Shown in pieces: positions 52,352-61,518 of a DNA stretch of 64,000 bases (positions are counted from its first letter, which is position 1; the number at the start of each line of letters is the position of its first letter). Origin of the DNA: CAYTGM01 sp964437365 (GTDB lineage Bacteria; Sumerlaeota; Sumerlaeia; SLMS01). Location of the stretch: NCBI GenBank assembly GCA_964437365.1, contig CAYTGM010000005.1, positions 124,001 through 188,000 on the forward strand. Reading direction: 5' to 3'. Below the pieces are notes generated by a model. It was not told the origin of the DNA and ran no database searches. It saw only the letters and a list, made by a program, of their open reading frames with translations. Position numbers and translations under genes: made by a program.

Positions 52352-53815
52352 ATGGCAAAACGTCGCTCAACTTCTACAAGAAAATCGACCACTGGGAAGG
52401 CGACCACAAGACGTAAGGCAACAGCGAAGAAATCCACACCAAAGAAAAAGTCGACAACCGATTCTAAAGCACCTCTGATCGTTTCCATTTCGGGCATTAG
52501 AGGGATCGCCGGACTTTCCTTCCGGGCAGAAACGATTTTCCCCTACGTAGAAGCCTTTGCAGAAATGATGAAAGGGAAGCGAGTTGTCCTCGGCCACGAT
52601 GCACGCCCCTCTTCGCGCTGGGTGATTCCTTTCATCGATGGAATTCTCACCTCCCACGGGATTGATGTGATCAAAATTGGCCTGTGCGCCACTCCAACAC
52701 TTGGCCTTCTTGTGCGGAAGCTGAAAGCAACGGGTGGTATCAACGTCACCGCCAGCCATAACCCGATCGAGTACAACGGACTGAAGTTTTTCCATTCCGC
52801 CGGTGAGTTCTTTACCGCTGAGATGCTTTCAGAGCTGAAGATCCTCGCAGACAAAAGACCCGCTCCCCAGGAAGTTGAACGAGTTGGAAAATCAGAGGAT
52901 TGGCCCGACGCAGCGGAACTCCACCTGGAAACATTGATCGAAGCTTTTCCACCTCCAGAAAGACGCCGCGCATCAAAAGCCCCCAAAGTGATTCTCGACT
53001 GCTGCAACAGCGCGGGAGCGATTCTGGCCCCCGATGTCTCAGATGCTTACGGAGCTGTATTCCAGCTGATCAATTCAGACATTAAGAAACTCAGTTTCCC
53101 TCGTGGAGCAGAACCAACACCTGAAAATATCACACAATTAAGACGGGCCGTCATCAAAGAAGAAGCGGATATAGGTTTCGCCATCGACCCGGATGCAGAT
53201 CGGCTTGCGCTGGTTGACGAACTTGGCCGCGCCATTGGCGAGGAAAGAACACTTGTCCTTGCTGCCGACGCCTATATGTCTATCGCCAAGAAGAAGTCAC
53301 CCATTGTTGTCAATCTGTCTACCTCACGTGCCATTGAGGATGTTGCGAAGAAACACAAAGTAAGCCTGTATAGAACCGCTGTAGGAGAAGCAAACGTTCT
53401 TGCGGGCATGAAGAAACACAAAGCACGGATTGGTGGCGAAGGAAACGGTGGAGTCATTGTCCCCCAGGTACAACCCGGACGTGACACGGCGGTAGCGATT
53501 GCCTTGATTCTAATCGGTATCCAACTCAGAGGTGGAACTCTTTCTGAGTGGAACGCGAGCATTCCTGACTACGTCATGAAGAAAACCAGTGTTCCTCTTG
53601 GCGGACTTTCAGTTTCTAAAGCTCTGGGCAAAATCAAACAATCCTTCCGCAAAGAGAAGATCGATACAACAGACGGAGTGAAAGTCATTCTGTCAGACAG
53701 CTGGCTTCATGTCAGAGCAAGCAATACGGAACCGATCGTTCGAATTATGGCAGAAGCTCCAACCTCTGAAGGCGTTGAAGAGCTCATCGAACGCGCCAAA
53801 GGGATTCTTCAATGA
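52352..53815 (+). CDS. glmM: Phosphoglucosamine mutase-like enzyme with basic N-terminal tail
   Basis: Alpha-D-phosphohexomutase of 487 residues, closest in motif style to archaeal-type GlmM or phosphomannomutase. The phosphoserine loop is NVTASHNPIEYNG, the metal loop DPDADRLALVDE, the sugar loop GGEGNGGVIVP and the phosphate site ASNTEPIVRIMAEAP. It interconverts hexosamine (or hexose) 1- and 6-phosphates for cell-wall precursors. Before the catalytic start (IVSISGIRGIAG, about residue 43) is a 40-residue Lys/Arg/Ser/Thr tail (KSTTGKATTRRKATAKKSTP) like a histone H1 end, which is not usual for the family. The next gene overlaps by four bases. Confidence 0.85.
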   Translation: MAKRRSTSTRKSTTGKATTRRKATAKKSTPKKKSTTDSKAPLIVSISGIRGIAGLSFRAETIFPYVEAFAEMMKGKRVVLGHDARPSSRWVIPFIDGILTSHGIDVIKIGLCATPTLGLLVRKLKATGGINVTASHNPIEYNGLKFFHSAGEFFTAEMLSELKILADKRPAPQEVERVGKSEDWPDAAELHLETLIEAFPPPERRRASKAPKVILDCCNSAGAILAPDVSDAYGAVFQLINSDIKKLSFPRGAEPTPENITQLRRAVIKEEADIGFAIDPDADRLALVDELGRAIGEERTLVLAADAYMSIAKKKSPIVVNLSTSRAIEDVAKKHKVSLYRTAVGEANVLAGMKKHKARIGGEGNGGVIVPQVQPGRDTAVAIALILIGIQLRGGTLSEWNASIPDYVMKKTSVPLGGLSVSKALGKIKQSFRKEKIDTTDGVKVILSDSWLHVRASNTEPIVRIMAEAPTSEGVEELIERAKGILQ

Positions 53816-55260
53816 GTCTTGTCCTGCTTGTTGGGGTCGGTCCACTCCCCGGCCCCAATAGACAGAGAATCTATGCACCTGGCTTAAGACTTCAATCGTT
53901 CGTTGACGCAACTCTGCGCGCTGGCTCGCAGGTTCTACTGGGCGAGATCTACTTCGCCGGTATCGAAGGTGAAGACTTTCAGCCTCAGGTTGGCGAAGGC
54001 ATTCAAGAACATCGCCTGCTGGGCGGAGCAGGTGGCCATGTCACTGACATCACAAATGAACTCAATCAGTGGCTGAAGAAAGTCTCACCTGACTGCATCA
54101 TTGCTTTAACCGATATTGGATGCCTCGCTGTTGCTAATTCAGATTACGATGGCCCGATTCATTGTGATTACTTCGGGCACCCTATGGCTGAACGACAACA
54201 GATGGCCTCGGTTTTTGAAAACGATTCTGCCCTGGCGGGTCAGTGGCTCGACGTCCTTCCTGTCTTGCTGAGAGCAGACAGGTTCTCAACCTGCAGCAAC
54301 TCACAACGCCTTGCGCTGACCGGCGAGCTCGGAGTTGCAGGTCGACTTAATAGATATACGTGCTCTCATGAGTTTGTGGAAATTGTTCCACCTTCCCTTC
54401 CCTTCAAAGAAGCACTGGAACTGAAGAACCAATCTTACCTTGTTGAAAAGCGTATTCCTGCCGATGCAAAGATCATCTTTGCCTCTGGTGGTTATAACAC
54501 CTGGGTCGATGAAGAGACACTCTTCAACGGGATTGAAAAGGCACTCATGGAAGATGAGAACATCCATTTCGTCTCAACAGGTGGAGCCATCGAAGGACAT
54601 GTTGAAATCATCTTTGAGAAGTTCTGTGACCGCATAGACAAGAGTTCCGTAAAAGACCGCTTTCACCTGCTCGGCTGGATTCCTCATCACGAGCTGTTTG
54701 ATGCGATGCTTCTCAGCGATGTGGCCGTAAATTGTGACCGGTGGTCATTGGAGGGTGAGCTGGGCTGCCGTAACCGACTCTTTGGATGGCTCTGGGCTGG
54801 TTTGCGAGTCGTTACAACGGTAACCAGCGATCCAACACGAGATCTGATCGATCAGAACTTTGCTCATGCCTTTCGGGAAGGAAATGCCGATGAGCTTGCC
54901 AACCTCCTTGTCAAGCAGGCGCAACGAGGCCGGGCCGATGGAGCAGAGCTTGAAGTTATCCACCAAAAGCTCCTCCAGAAGTGGTCCCCTTCGGTCTTCT
55001 TCAAGAGCTTCTCGAAATGGGTAAAAGAACCCCAAATTGCTCCCGACAGGGTTCATGGCGAAGTGGAGAACCCTCTACATGAGCTTCAAAAGAAGTTTCT
55101 CGAGGCGAGTGACAACCAGTCCGAACTTCGTGGAATGAGGGACTTGGCGACCCAGATCTCAGACCATTTGCTGGGCAGCAGAGCGATTAAACTCTATGGC
55201 AAGGCTCACCCAGAGACTTTAAAGCTGATTGAAGAACTCAAGAAACTCGCTTCAAAGTAG
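53812..55260 (+). CDS. Glycosyltransferase, GT-B fold
   Basis: 482 residues, start ATG 53812 overlapping the glmM stop (ATGA). The N-terminal half begins VLLVGVGPLPGPNRQRIYAP. The donor-binding half has the strand DAKIIFASGGYNTWVDEETL, then HLLGWIPHHELFDAMLLSDV and NRLFGWLWAGLRVVTTVTSD, the usual group-1 layout. The typical EX7E pair is not obvious by eye. Coupling to a hexosamine mutase suggests an envelope or polysaccharide glycan (inference). Cytoplasmic, no membrane helix. The C-terminal 80 residues form an additional helical segment. Confidence 0.75.
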   Translation: MSLVLLVGVGPLPGPNRQRIYAPGLRLQSFVDATLRAGSQVLLGEIYFAGIEGEDFQPQVGEGIQEHRLLGGAGGHVTDITNELNQWLKKVSPDCIIALTDIGCLAVANSDYDGPIHCDYFGHPMAERQQMASVFENDSALAGQWLDVLPVLLRADRFSTCSNSQRLALTGELGVAGRLNRYTCSHEFVEIVPPSLPFKEALELKNQSYLVEKRIPADAKIIFASGGYNTWVDEETLFNGIEKALMEDENIHFVSTGGAIEGHVEIIFEKFCDRIDKSSVKDRFHLLGWIPHHELFDAMLLSDVAVNCDRWSLEGELGCRNRLFGWLWAGLRVVTTVTSDPTRDLIDQNFAHAFREGNADELANLLVKQAQRGRADGAELEVIHQKLLQKWSPSVFFKSFSKWVKEPQIAPDRVHGEVENPLHELQKKFLEASDNQSELRGMRDLATQISDHLLGSRAIKLYGKAHPETLKLIEELKKLASK

Positions 55261-55432
55261 CACCTCAACGTGCCAACCACTGATCCTGACCATTGATATA
55301 CTTTAAGTTATCTCCTTTAAAATAAAAGTTCATATTGCTGTGCATTTTTCTATTGCGGGTAGGAGGCTGGTTCTTATTTGATCTCGCTCCCCTGCCGAGG
55401 AAGGCCTTTTGTTCCTTTCTCTTGTTACCTGT

Positions 55433-55520
55433 GCCCAGGTGGCGGAACTGGCAGACGCGCAGGATTAAGGATCCTGTGCCCATTGCGGGCGTGGAGGTTC
55501 AAGTCCTCTCCTGGGCACCA
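55433..55520 (+). tRNA. tRNA-Leu (anticodon AAG)
   Basis: Acceptor GCCCAGG / CCTGGGC, anticodon stem CAGGA/TCCTG with loop TTAAGGA giving anticodon AAG, long class II variable arm (TGCCCATTGCGGGCG), T arm GGAGG-TTCAAGT-CCTCT, and CCA encoded. AAG is rare among bacterial leucine tRNAs. The 3' end overlaps the integrase remnant. Confidence 0.93.
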
Positions 55521-56164
55521 TACGTTTCTTGTATAACTTCAGCTAAATCAATCACTTGAAAGCCTTCAATCTCCTGAGAATTTGACCGATTGCACTTATG
55601 TGCACTTTTCTGCCAATTGCTCAACTGAGCGGAGACTATCTGCGCTTCGAGAACTGGAAGAACTTCCTTCTCATACTTATCGTAGAGACGAGAACCTTGG
55701 TCGGCATAATAATGCCTTTCCATCGTACTCCGTGGAGCATGGCCACAAAACCGATCTACCAAATGCACATTCAGTAGCTCGGGATGATCAATTGCAAAGG
55801 TTTGAAGCGTGTTGCGTAAGTCTTTCGCACATGAATCAGTACCAGGTTTCCAGGCCTTTAATTCCTCATTCAACCGACCCCTGAAATAGTGTGCGAAGTG
55901 ATAATCTTCATTCTTCTCCTTTGTTCTATGATATAGTTTTTGTTCGTAGATCGGGAAGAGTCGATCGTCTATTCTGCAACGCATAAGTCTTCCCAGCTCC
56001 TTGATAAGGATACATGGAAGTGGTAGTTTTCTGAGCGAATACTCATTCTTAGTCTTATGATCTTTCTCATTATCGATAACGAGATATTTGCCTGCAAGAT
56101 TGATATTTTTCCAAGTCAGGAAGATAGCCTCTCTTTGCCGAAGACCGAGGAGTCCACAAAGCAT
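55499..56164 (-). pseudogene. Truncated tyrosine recombinase (integrase) at the tRNA-Leu 3' end
   Basis: Catalytic part of a phage/ICE-type tyrosine integrase. GLLGLRQREAIFLTWKNI has the first Arg, KDLRNTLQTFAIDH the HxxR-type box (reading KDLR, so the His is replaced by Lys), FCGHAPRSTMERHYY the GH box and the catalytic Tyr. The N-terminal DNA-binding and core-binding domains are missing: an in-frame TGA lies five codons before the ATG at 56164. The reading frame ends inside the tRNA 3' half, as happens when the gene adjoins the attachment site. No other phage gene is nearby. It is a scar of a past integrative element. Confidence 0.8.
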
Positions 56165-56268
56165 TGTGGAAGAAATTCATGTTATGCTCGAATCCAGTCT
56201 CGAAGATTAGAATCGAATCGAGCATCGGGAAGCTTTCATTGCTTTATGTATGAATCTTCTTTTTTCGC

Positions 56269-57186
56269 TCATGAGTCCGCGTCAGGGTTTCTGTCTTTCA
56301 GAGTTTCGTGAATATCCCTTACCGCTTCTGCTATCCGCGGTTCCGCTGCGAAGAGGATACCATTGTGGTTCATGAAAGTAGAAGGTTCTCTATTCAATTC
56401 CATGGAATTACCATAGATGTCACTTGCAATTGCCCGAGCCTCATTATATATACAAGATGTAGCTGCGTAGTCCCAGACACTACCACCACCTTTTCTTTTT
56501 GGAAACTTGAAATAACACCCAAGCGGTTTTTCTAATGCCCACAGCGCCTGCATCACGGCCCCACCCTGGGCGACCGTGTGGATTTTCTGACCAAGACCGG
56601 CATCCTTCACTTTCTTCTTCAACATCTCTACCGTCGTGGTAAAGAGTGGGTGTTGGAGGAAACTCCTATCAAAAAAGAAGGTCGGAAGGTTGCTGCTATG
56701 CGAAGCTCCTTCAGACTTTGGCACCCATTCAGTACCATTCCGAAAGCAACCACCTCCCTTAATCGCATAATATAGATTCTGGTTAAATGGGTCGAAAACA
56801 ACTCCGATGACAGACTCCCCCGCCTGCGACACAAGAGCGATAGATACTGAATAGCCGGGTGTACCTTCGACGAACGGGAGTGTCCCGTCTATCGGATCGA
56901 TCGACCAGAAGTAATCCTTTTCGAATCGTGATCGGTCATCCGTGCTTTCCTCTGCAAGAAGTGCAAGATCATAAAGATCCAGTGTTGGGTAGAGACTTTG
57001 GAGAATAACCTCTTGGGATAGGTGATCTACCTCAGTGACAATCTGAGAAGAGAGACTGGAGCCACCTTCTTTCAGCTCGGCATTCTTGCGTCGATCCGAG
57101 TTCTTGATAATTGTCATGCCAGCCTGAGTGGCTGCAGAAATAGCGCATTGAGAAAGTATATATAGATCAGTGGTACCAAGGTTCAT
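56269..57186 (-). CDS. Inositol monophosphatase/3'-nucleotidase superfamily phosphatase
   Basis: 305 residues. The Mg/Li-sensitive phosphatase motifs are intact: LLAEESTDDRS (first Glu), FWSIDPIDGTLPFVEG (DxxDGT) and SVWDYAATSCIYNEARAIAS (the WDxAA motif). It may hydrolyse inositol phosphate, 3'(2')-phosphoadenosine phosphate (CysQ) or a related sugar phosphate; sequence alone does not decide. It follows the kinase gene with a one-base gap, so kinase and phosphatase are cotranscribed. It is the first intact gene beyond the integrase remnant and may be island cargo or old chromosome. Confidence 0.88.
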   Translation of the reverse strand: MNLGTTDLYILSQCAISAATQAGMTIIKNSDRRKNAELKEGGSSLSSQIVTEVDHLSQEVILQSLYPTLDLYDLALLAEESTDDRSRFEKDYFWSIDPIDGTLPFVEGTPGYSVSIALVSQAGESVIGVVFDPFNQNLYYAIKGGGCFRNGTEWVPKSEGASHSSNLPTFFFDRSFLQHPLFTTTVEMLKKKVKDAGLGQKIHTVAQGGAVMQALWALEKPLGCYFKFPKRKGGGSVWDYAATSCIYNEARAIASDIYGNSMELNREPSTFMNHNGILFAAEPRIAEAVRDIHETLKDRNPDADS

Positions 57187-57187
57187 A

Positions 57188-58183
57188 TTACGTTTCGTCC
57201 TTCACTGACAGCTGTCGAATAACATCGTTTTTCAACCGTTCGCTATAATCGTTAATCTTCCAGTGGCCCGGACTCCACCCTTTTAGAAACCGGTGGAAGT
57301 CTGTCCAGGCGACGGGATAGAGAGGTCTCCACGAAGCCTCAACTGCCGCTCCAGAGACGGCTTTAGTCTTCAGTTCAAGAGCATTTTGAAATTCGAGAAA
57401 GTAATAATCGAGCAGTTCGCTCTCCCGTATCTCACACTCGCATTCCGATAGACAACTTCCGAGGAAGTAGACAAGATCTTTCATTCCACATCCCCCTCCG
57501 ACGTATTGAAAATCAACAGCAGCGACTCTTGTTCGATCAGTGGAAAAACAGAAATTAGCCAGTTTTGCGTCTCCATGAACAAAGGTTTGATAAGGACAAT
57601 CTGACAAAAGACGATCGATCTCAGATGCAACAGCCTTCAATCCGTGATCATCAAGGATTTCAAGTTCATCCGGGCGTGTATCAAGATGCCAGTAGGTGCC
57701 TGTCTTCCACAGACCCTCTGGTTTGTTGTGCAGAAATGTAGCATGAAAATTAGCCAGCCAATGAATACACGCAAACAGCCCCTTATCGTCTATATTGCGT
57801 GGCCTTCCAGAAAACCCTGATGCATCAAGATCTTCAAGAAGGATATACGTTTCCTCCCCCGCATCACACACGGCAAGAATATGTGGGACACGGCATTCAT
57901 CGTTACACATTGAGCTCCAACTCCGGTACCAGTGGCTTTCGACTTCGTATGACTTGAGTTTTCGCTGGTGAGATCGATCTGAATTCCATCCGCGTGGGTG
58001 ATCTCCGCTTTCGTGGAGTCGAATTCGCTTTAAAATGACCGAGGGTCTCTCAGCACCCCTCAGGGTATAACGACAAATACTGCCATAGCCACTCCAAAGC
58101 TGTTGGACAATTCCGGGACTTCCAATGCGCGAGGCTCCGGTTGCTTTCTGAATAAGAGATTGAATCTGATGATCAGCGGACAC
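57188..58183 (-). CDS. Phosphotransferase (APH/ecdysteroid-kinase-like)
   Basis: 331 residues of the protein-kinase-like small-molecule kinase fold. N-lobe YTLRGAERPSVILKRIRLH; hinge ETYILLEDLDASGF; catalytic loop FVHGDAKLANFCF (HGDxxxxN); metal Asp in AAVDFQYVGGGCGMKDLVYF. Members phosphorylate choline, aminoglycosides, sugars or steroids. The DUF1679/ecdysteroid-kinase style C-terminus (HRFLKGWSPGHWKINDY) fits this fold. The actual substrate is unknown. Pairs with the adjacent IMPase-family phosphatase. Confidence 0.85.
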   Translation of the reverse strand: MSADHQIQSLIQKATGASRIGSPGIVQQLWSGYGSICRYTLRGAERPSVILKRIRLHESGDHPRGWNSDRSHQRKLKSYEVESHWYRSWSSMCNDECRVPHILAVCDAGEETYILLEDLDASGFSGRPRNIDDKGLFACIHWLANFHATFLHNKPEGLWKTGTYWHLDTRPDELEILDDHGLKAVASEIDRLLSDCPYQTFVHGDAKLANFCFSTDRTRVAAVDFQYVGGGCGMKDLVYFLGSCLSECECEIRESELLDYYFLEFQNALELKTKAVSGAAVEASWRPLYPVAWTDFHRFLKGWSPGHWKINDYSERLKNDVIRQLSVKDET

Positions 58184-58276
58184 TTTTGTGGATGAGCCTC
58201 AGTGCAAGTATGGTGCAGAGTTAACAGACCCGTCATACGGACAGTCGCATTACGCTACCCATGGAATGCTCTGAAA

Positions 58277-59251
58277 TCAATAGCGAAGTGACTGTATATC
58301 GTAGAAGTAAATCGAAGAGCCTTTTGTTCCAACAATCAGCGTGCTCTCATCCGGGTTGATGGCAATATCGAAGATCGGGTTTGGCATAGGGCCGAGTTTC
58401 TTCGTGAAGCGTTTTGATTCAAGATTGTAAATATAGACCCACTCATCCTGACCGGAGATCCAAGTTCCCAGAGCGAGTGTGCGGTCGCCATTGAAAACCT
58501 CTATCGCTTTCCCGATACCTTGCGCCTGATCTTTCATCACTTCGCTTCCATCGGACGACAGGATAGCAAACTGCCACCCCACATCATGGACAACGGCAAT
58601 ATTCTCTCCGCCGGCAAATGCTTTCATGGATCGTGCCCGATCCAGAGTATCAAATGAATTCTTGAGGCTATTCGTTGTCATGTCAAATACACGTAAATTC
58701 TCTCCCCATTTATAGCCAACAACTAATTCATTTCCTCCATCGAGAAAAGCAAACGACTGAACCTCTTTCCCTTCCCCTTCAATCGTTGAGACAAGTGCCC
58801 CATCCTTGGCGTTATAGAGCGTCAAGGGGTTGGTCGGTGCGGCCATGAGGCCCTGTGAGGGGGCATAAGCGAAAGAATAGATATACTGTCCCGTATCAAT
58901 TGAATAGAGCGATTCTCCGCTTTCTGTCTTCCAGGCGCTGAGCCTCTTTCCACCAACTCCGAGAAGAGTCTTTCCATCCAATGTATATTCAAGCTGAAAG
59001 ATATCGCGACTTTCAGACTTGAGGGTTTTGACTGTCTCTCGGGTAGCCAAATCAATAAGCAGAACGTCAGTATAAGCGCCAACGGCGAGCTCTGTGCCAT
59101 CAGGGCTGAATGCGAGGGCGCGGACTTCTGGCATTTGAGTTTCATAGATTTCAGTTGGAGCCATCATTGGCGCGTCTATACTGATCTGAGCGGAGAGAAT
59201 CTGAGCGAACATTATAGCTGACAGAGACAACAAGAGTCGAATTGAATACAT
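58277..59251 (-). CDS. Exported beta-propeller (WD40-like) protein
   Basis: 324 residues with a signal peptide (MYSIRLLLSLSAIMFAQILS ending AQI). Repeated four-strand blades: ALAFSPDGTELAVGAYTDVL, FQLEYTLDGKTLLGVGGKRL, SFAFLDGGNELVVGYKW, SLKNSFDTLDRARSMKAF, then FDIAINPDESTLIVGTKGSS. It probably folds as a six- or seven-bladed propeller in the periplasm, acting as a scaffold or sensor. No catalytic motif. Separated by over 90 bases from the kinase gene. Confidence 0.85.
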   Translation of the reverse strand: MYSIRLLLSLSAIMFAQILSAQISIDAPMMAPTEIYETQMPEVRALAFSPDGTELAVGAYTDVLLIDLATRETVKTLKSESRDIFQLEYTLDGKTLLGVGGKRLSAWKTESGESLYSIDTGQYIYSFAYAPSQGLMAAPTNPLTLYNAKDGALVSTIEGEGKEVQSFAFLDGGNELVVGYKWGENLRVFDMTTNSLKNSFDTLDRARSMKAFAGGENIAVVHDVGWQFAILSSDGSEVMKDQAQGIGKAIEVFNGDRTLALGTWISGQDEWVYIYNLESKRFTKKLGPMPNPIFDIAINPDESTLIVGTKGSSIYFYDIQSLRY

Positions 59252-59412
59252 TTTCGTAATTCTTTCAGTTATTTCGTGTCTTGAACCGCTCTTTGCCCAA
59301 GGCAGTCAGGGTTGAAGAAGGAACAATGGTGACCATGGCGCTGCCAGTGGTGTCTCCTTGATCACACCCTTTAATTTAGCGCGAGGCAAGAAGGTATCAG
59401 CAAGCACATTTC

Positions 59413-60403
59413 TCACCCCCCTCCCTTTTCGTAGATGAGTAGCTCATATAAATCTGCAGAAATTTCATCTTCGATGGCAAAACCTTCTCTTACAAATGAG
59501 CAAACTTCGTCGAGAAAGGAGCTCCAAGTTGGATTCTTTATACAGACACTGCTGCAATCGATCTGCCAGACTTGTCGTATATCAGCATCGACAACAGTGT
59601 TCTCTCCTCTTTCGCAAGGTGCCTTAGAAGCCGCATCGATCTGTTTTCTGGGCTCAAACTCCAGCCCGCATTTCTCTCGACCGTTTAGGTTCCTCTACCC
59701 TTGATTCATATTCGGTGGTAATTTTTCCGGATGGCACGTAGCTCCAAAGTGCCTGTTGGCACTCATCGAAAAGGAGCTCGTTTGTCAGGTGTTTCTTGAA
59801 GAGACGGCTCCTCGCCAGGATCAACGTTCAGAGCTTTCGGGACACGCCCATAAAGCTGTACTGCTATCCAGGTCTTGACTGCGTGATTCGGTTTAAACAG
59901 TTCAGGAAAATTTTCTGGTAATGATAATCACTGGCAGAAGAGAAAAGGAACCTGTGGCGACTCCTCTCAAAGAGCACACCGATCTTCAGCGGCTTGAATC
60001 GGATTGTCTGAGGCTGTGCCTTGCGTGCTCGCCCCCGAAAGACCCAAGGTCAGGCGTAAAAAGAACCGACAAGCAGTGGTTTTCGCCAATGGCCTTGTAG
60101 AGCACTCGTATTACTTGATTTATGGGGATCATGATATTGATTTTCCAAGTCCTTGCCTGGGCATTTTCTTTGACTTACACAACTTCAAATATATCAATGA
60201 TTTGTGGCTTTCCAGGCTGACCAGAATTCCGCGTATCGAGCATTAATCGCGTATTCATCATCGGCAATACGCCAATTTAGAGGCCTAAGTGAATTGAAAA
60301 TCGACTCACATGGACTGGTAACTCTCTCATGCACGGTAAACTGGAACTTCTCAGCCGGGCACGCGATTTTTATTCGTAGGGCGCTAGCGTCGGTTCCCAA
60401 CAT
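59413..60403 (-). pseudogene. Multiply frameshifted pseudogene, family unknown
   Basis: On the minus strand the protein-like reading jumps between frames. From about 60048: QTIRFKPLKIGVLFERSRHR, then FLFSSASDYHYQ. In another frame: FPELFKPNHAVKTWIAVQLY, then GRVPKALNVDPGEEPSLQE. Then RLFKKHLTNELLFDECQQAL and WSYVPSGKITTEYESRVEEP. Then EFEPRKQIDAASKAPCERGE, closing with ADLYELLIYEKGGG and a TGA at 59413. At least three frame changes are needed to join these. A 70-codon frame starting at ATG 60403 (FQFTVHERVTSPCESIFNSL) may be its beginning. I do not recognise the family. The region has no intact gene on either strand. Confidence 0.45.
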
Positions 60404-60497
60404 CCTGCTTTAATTATAGCGCTTTTCTACAACTTTGGATGTAACAAATGGCAATTTGCCGAATTTTGGAGCGCATCCTTCAAAAAGGCCTTGATCA

Positions 60498-60513
60498 TCT
60501 CATAATTATGAGA
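60498..60513. promoter_or_regulatory. 16-bp perfect palindrome upstream of the secreted protein gene
   Basis: TCTCATAATTATGAGA is its own reverse complement and lies about 33 bases before the start of the gene at 60546, in a position suited to an operator. TATACT at 60525-60530 could be a -10 box, but it lies very close to the ribosome-binding site. Confidence 0.5.
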
Positions 60514-60545
60514 AATCGTTTACTTATACTTAAAAGGAGATCAAT

Positions 60546-61262
60546 ATGATCAAAAAGAAAACTTTTTTAGCAGCTGGTGCATTTGCAGCCATGGCTACTG
60601 CTGCCAGCGCACAGCTCACCCTGCCCATCACGGATACATTCTCTACGGTAGGAAGTCCAGACCAGAGCTGGATCGACCCCAACGGAGCCTACACAGAGGT
60701 TGAGGCCTTCGCACCAACAGCACCAGGTGGAGATGGCTTCGCCATGAACATCAATGATGGTTCTGGCTATCAGCTACTCTTCCTCGCCGATGATGACGGT
60801 TCTCTGAGCGACTATCGCGTCACAGCACAGATCTATGTCGCTGACAATACCACAAGCTGGAGCCGTTTCGGCATCATCGTACGTGCGGACTCTGTGGCAT
60901 TCACTCCCGATTGTATCTATTTTCAGGTAGATTCTGACGGGGACGACTTCATGCGAGTATCCAAGCGTGACGGTGGTTCATACTCAACTGTTCAACTTCT
61001 GCCAGACACATACACAACAGGTGCGTGGCATGAAATGTCAGTCGAAGCTGAAGGAACAGAAATCCGCGCCTATTTCGATGGTGTAGAAGTTTACAACAGC
61101 ACGACATTCGGCGACACCATTGGTTCAGATTACACAAGTGGACGCATTGCACTCTTCAACTACCTGAGCGGTAGCATTGGAGCTGGTGGCTCACCAACTT
61201 ATGTTGATCGTGTTACGATCGAAGAACTCAACACATCAGTTGATGACTGGTCACTGTTCTAA
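60546..61262 (+). CDS. Secreted concanavalin-like (LamG/DUF1080-type) beta-sandwich protein
   Basis: 238 residues. The signal peptide is MIKKKTFLAAGAFAAMATAA ending in SAQ. The mature part is all-beta: ITDTFSTVGSPDQSWIDPNG, then DYRVTAQIYVADNTTSWSRF, IIVRADS, YTTGAWHEMSVEAEGTEIRA and YFDGVEVYNSTTFGD with GRIALFNYLSGS, as in concanavalin-like glycan-binding or 3-keto-disaccharide hydrolase (DUF1080) domains. Probably a carbohydrate-binding protein; no catalytic residues can be assigned by eye. An AAGGAGA ribosome-binding site and a 16-bp palindrome precede it; a terminator follows. Confidence 0.82.
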   Translation: MIKKKTFLAAGAFAAMATAASAQLTLPITDTFSTVGSPDQSWIDPNGAYTEVEAFAPTAPGGDGFAMNINDGSGYQLLFLADDDGSLSDYRVTAQIYVADNTTSWSRFGIIVRADSVAFTPDCIYFQVDSDGDDFMRVSKRDGGSYSTVQLLPDTYTTGAWHEMSVEAEGTEIRAYFDGVEVYNSTTFGDTIGSDYTSGRIALFNYLSGSIGAGGSPTYVDRVTIEELNTSVDDWSLF

Positions 61263-61300
61263 GCCAGGCACACTACCTGAACTGATTACTCTTTAAAACT

Positions 61301-61345
61301 GAACGGAGGCCGGCATGAACTGTCTGCCTCCGTTCGCTATTTTAT
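61301..61345 (+). terminator. Terminator after the secreted lectin-like gene
   Basis: Stem GAACGGAGGC / GCCTCCGTTC (61301-61310, 61326-61335) with a 15-base loop, then GCTATTTTATAG. The T tract is weak but the hairpin is perfect and well placed. Confidence 0.65.
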
Positions 61346-61518
61346 AGACATGACATTCTCAGGAACTCTGTTTATCTGGAAATATCCGTTTGAAACGGTT
61401 GGACTCTCGCAGGCTATTTTAGATTGGCAGAAGGCAGAGGAATCGAAACCCACACTCAAAAGTGCACACTGCTTAGCGGGTAGGCCCATTACCCTGTCTG
61501 GTTTACCTTCCGAATATG

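Noticed and set aside
60004..60246. 80-codon + strand ORF opposite the frameshifted pseudogene
   Set aside because: TTG start without ribosome-binding site; the minus strand reads more like protein here.
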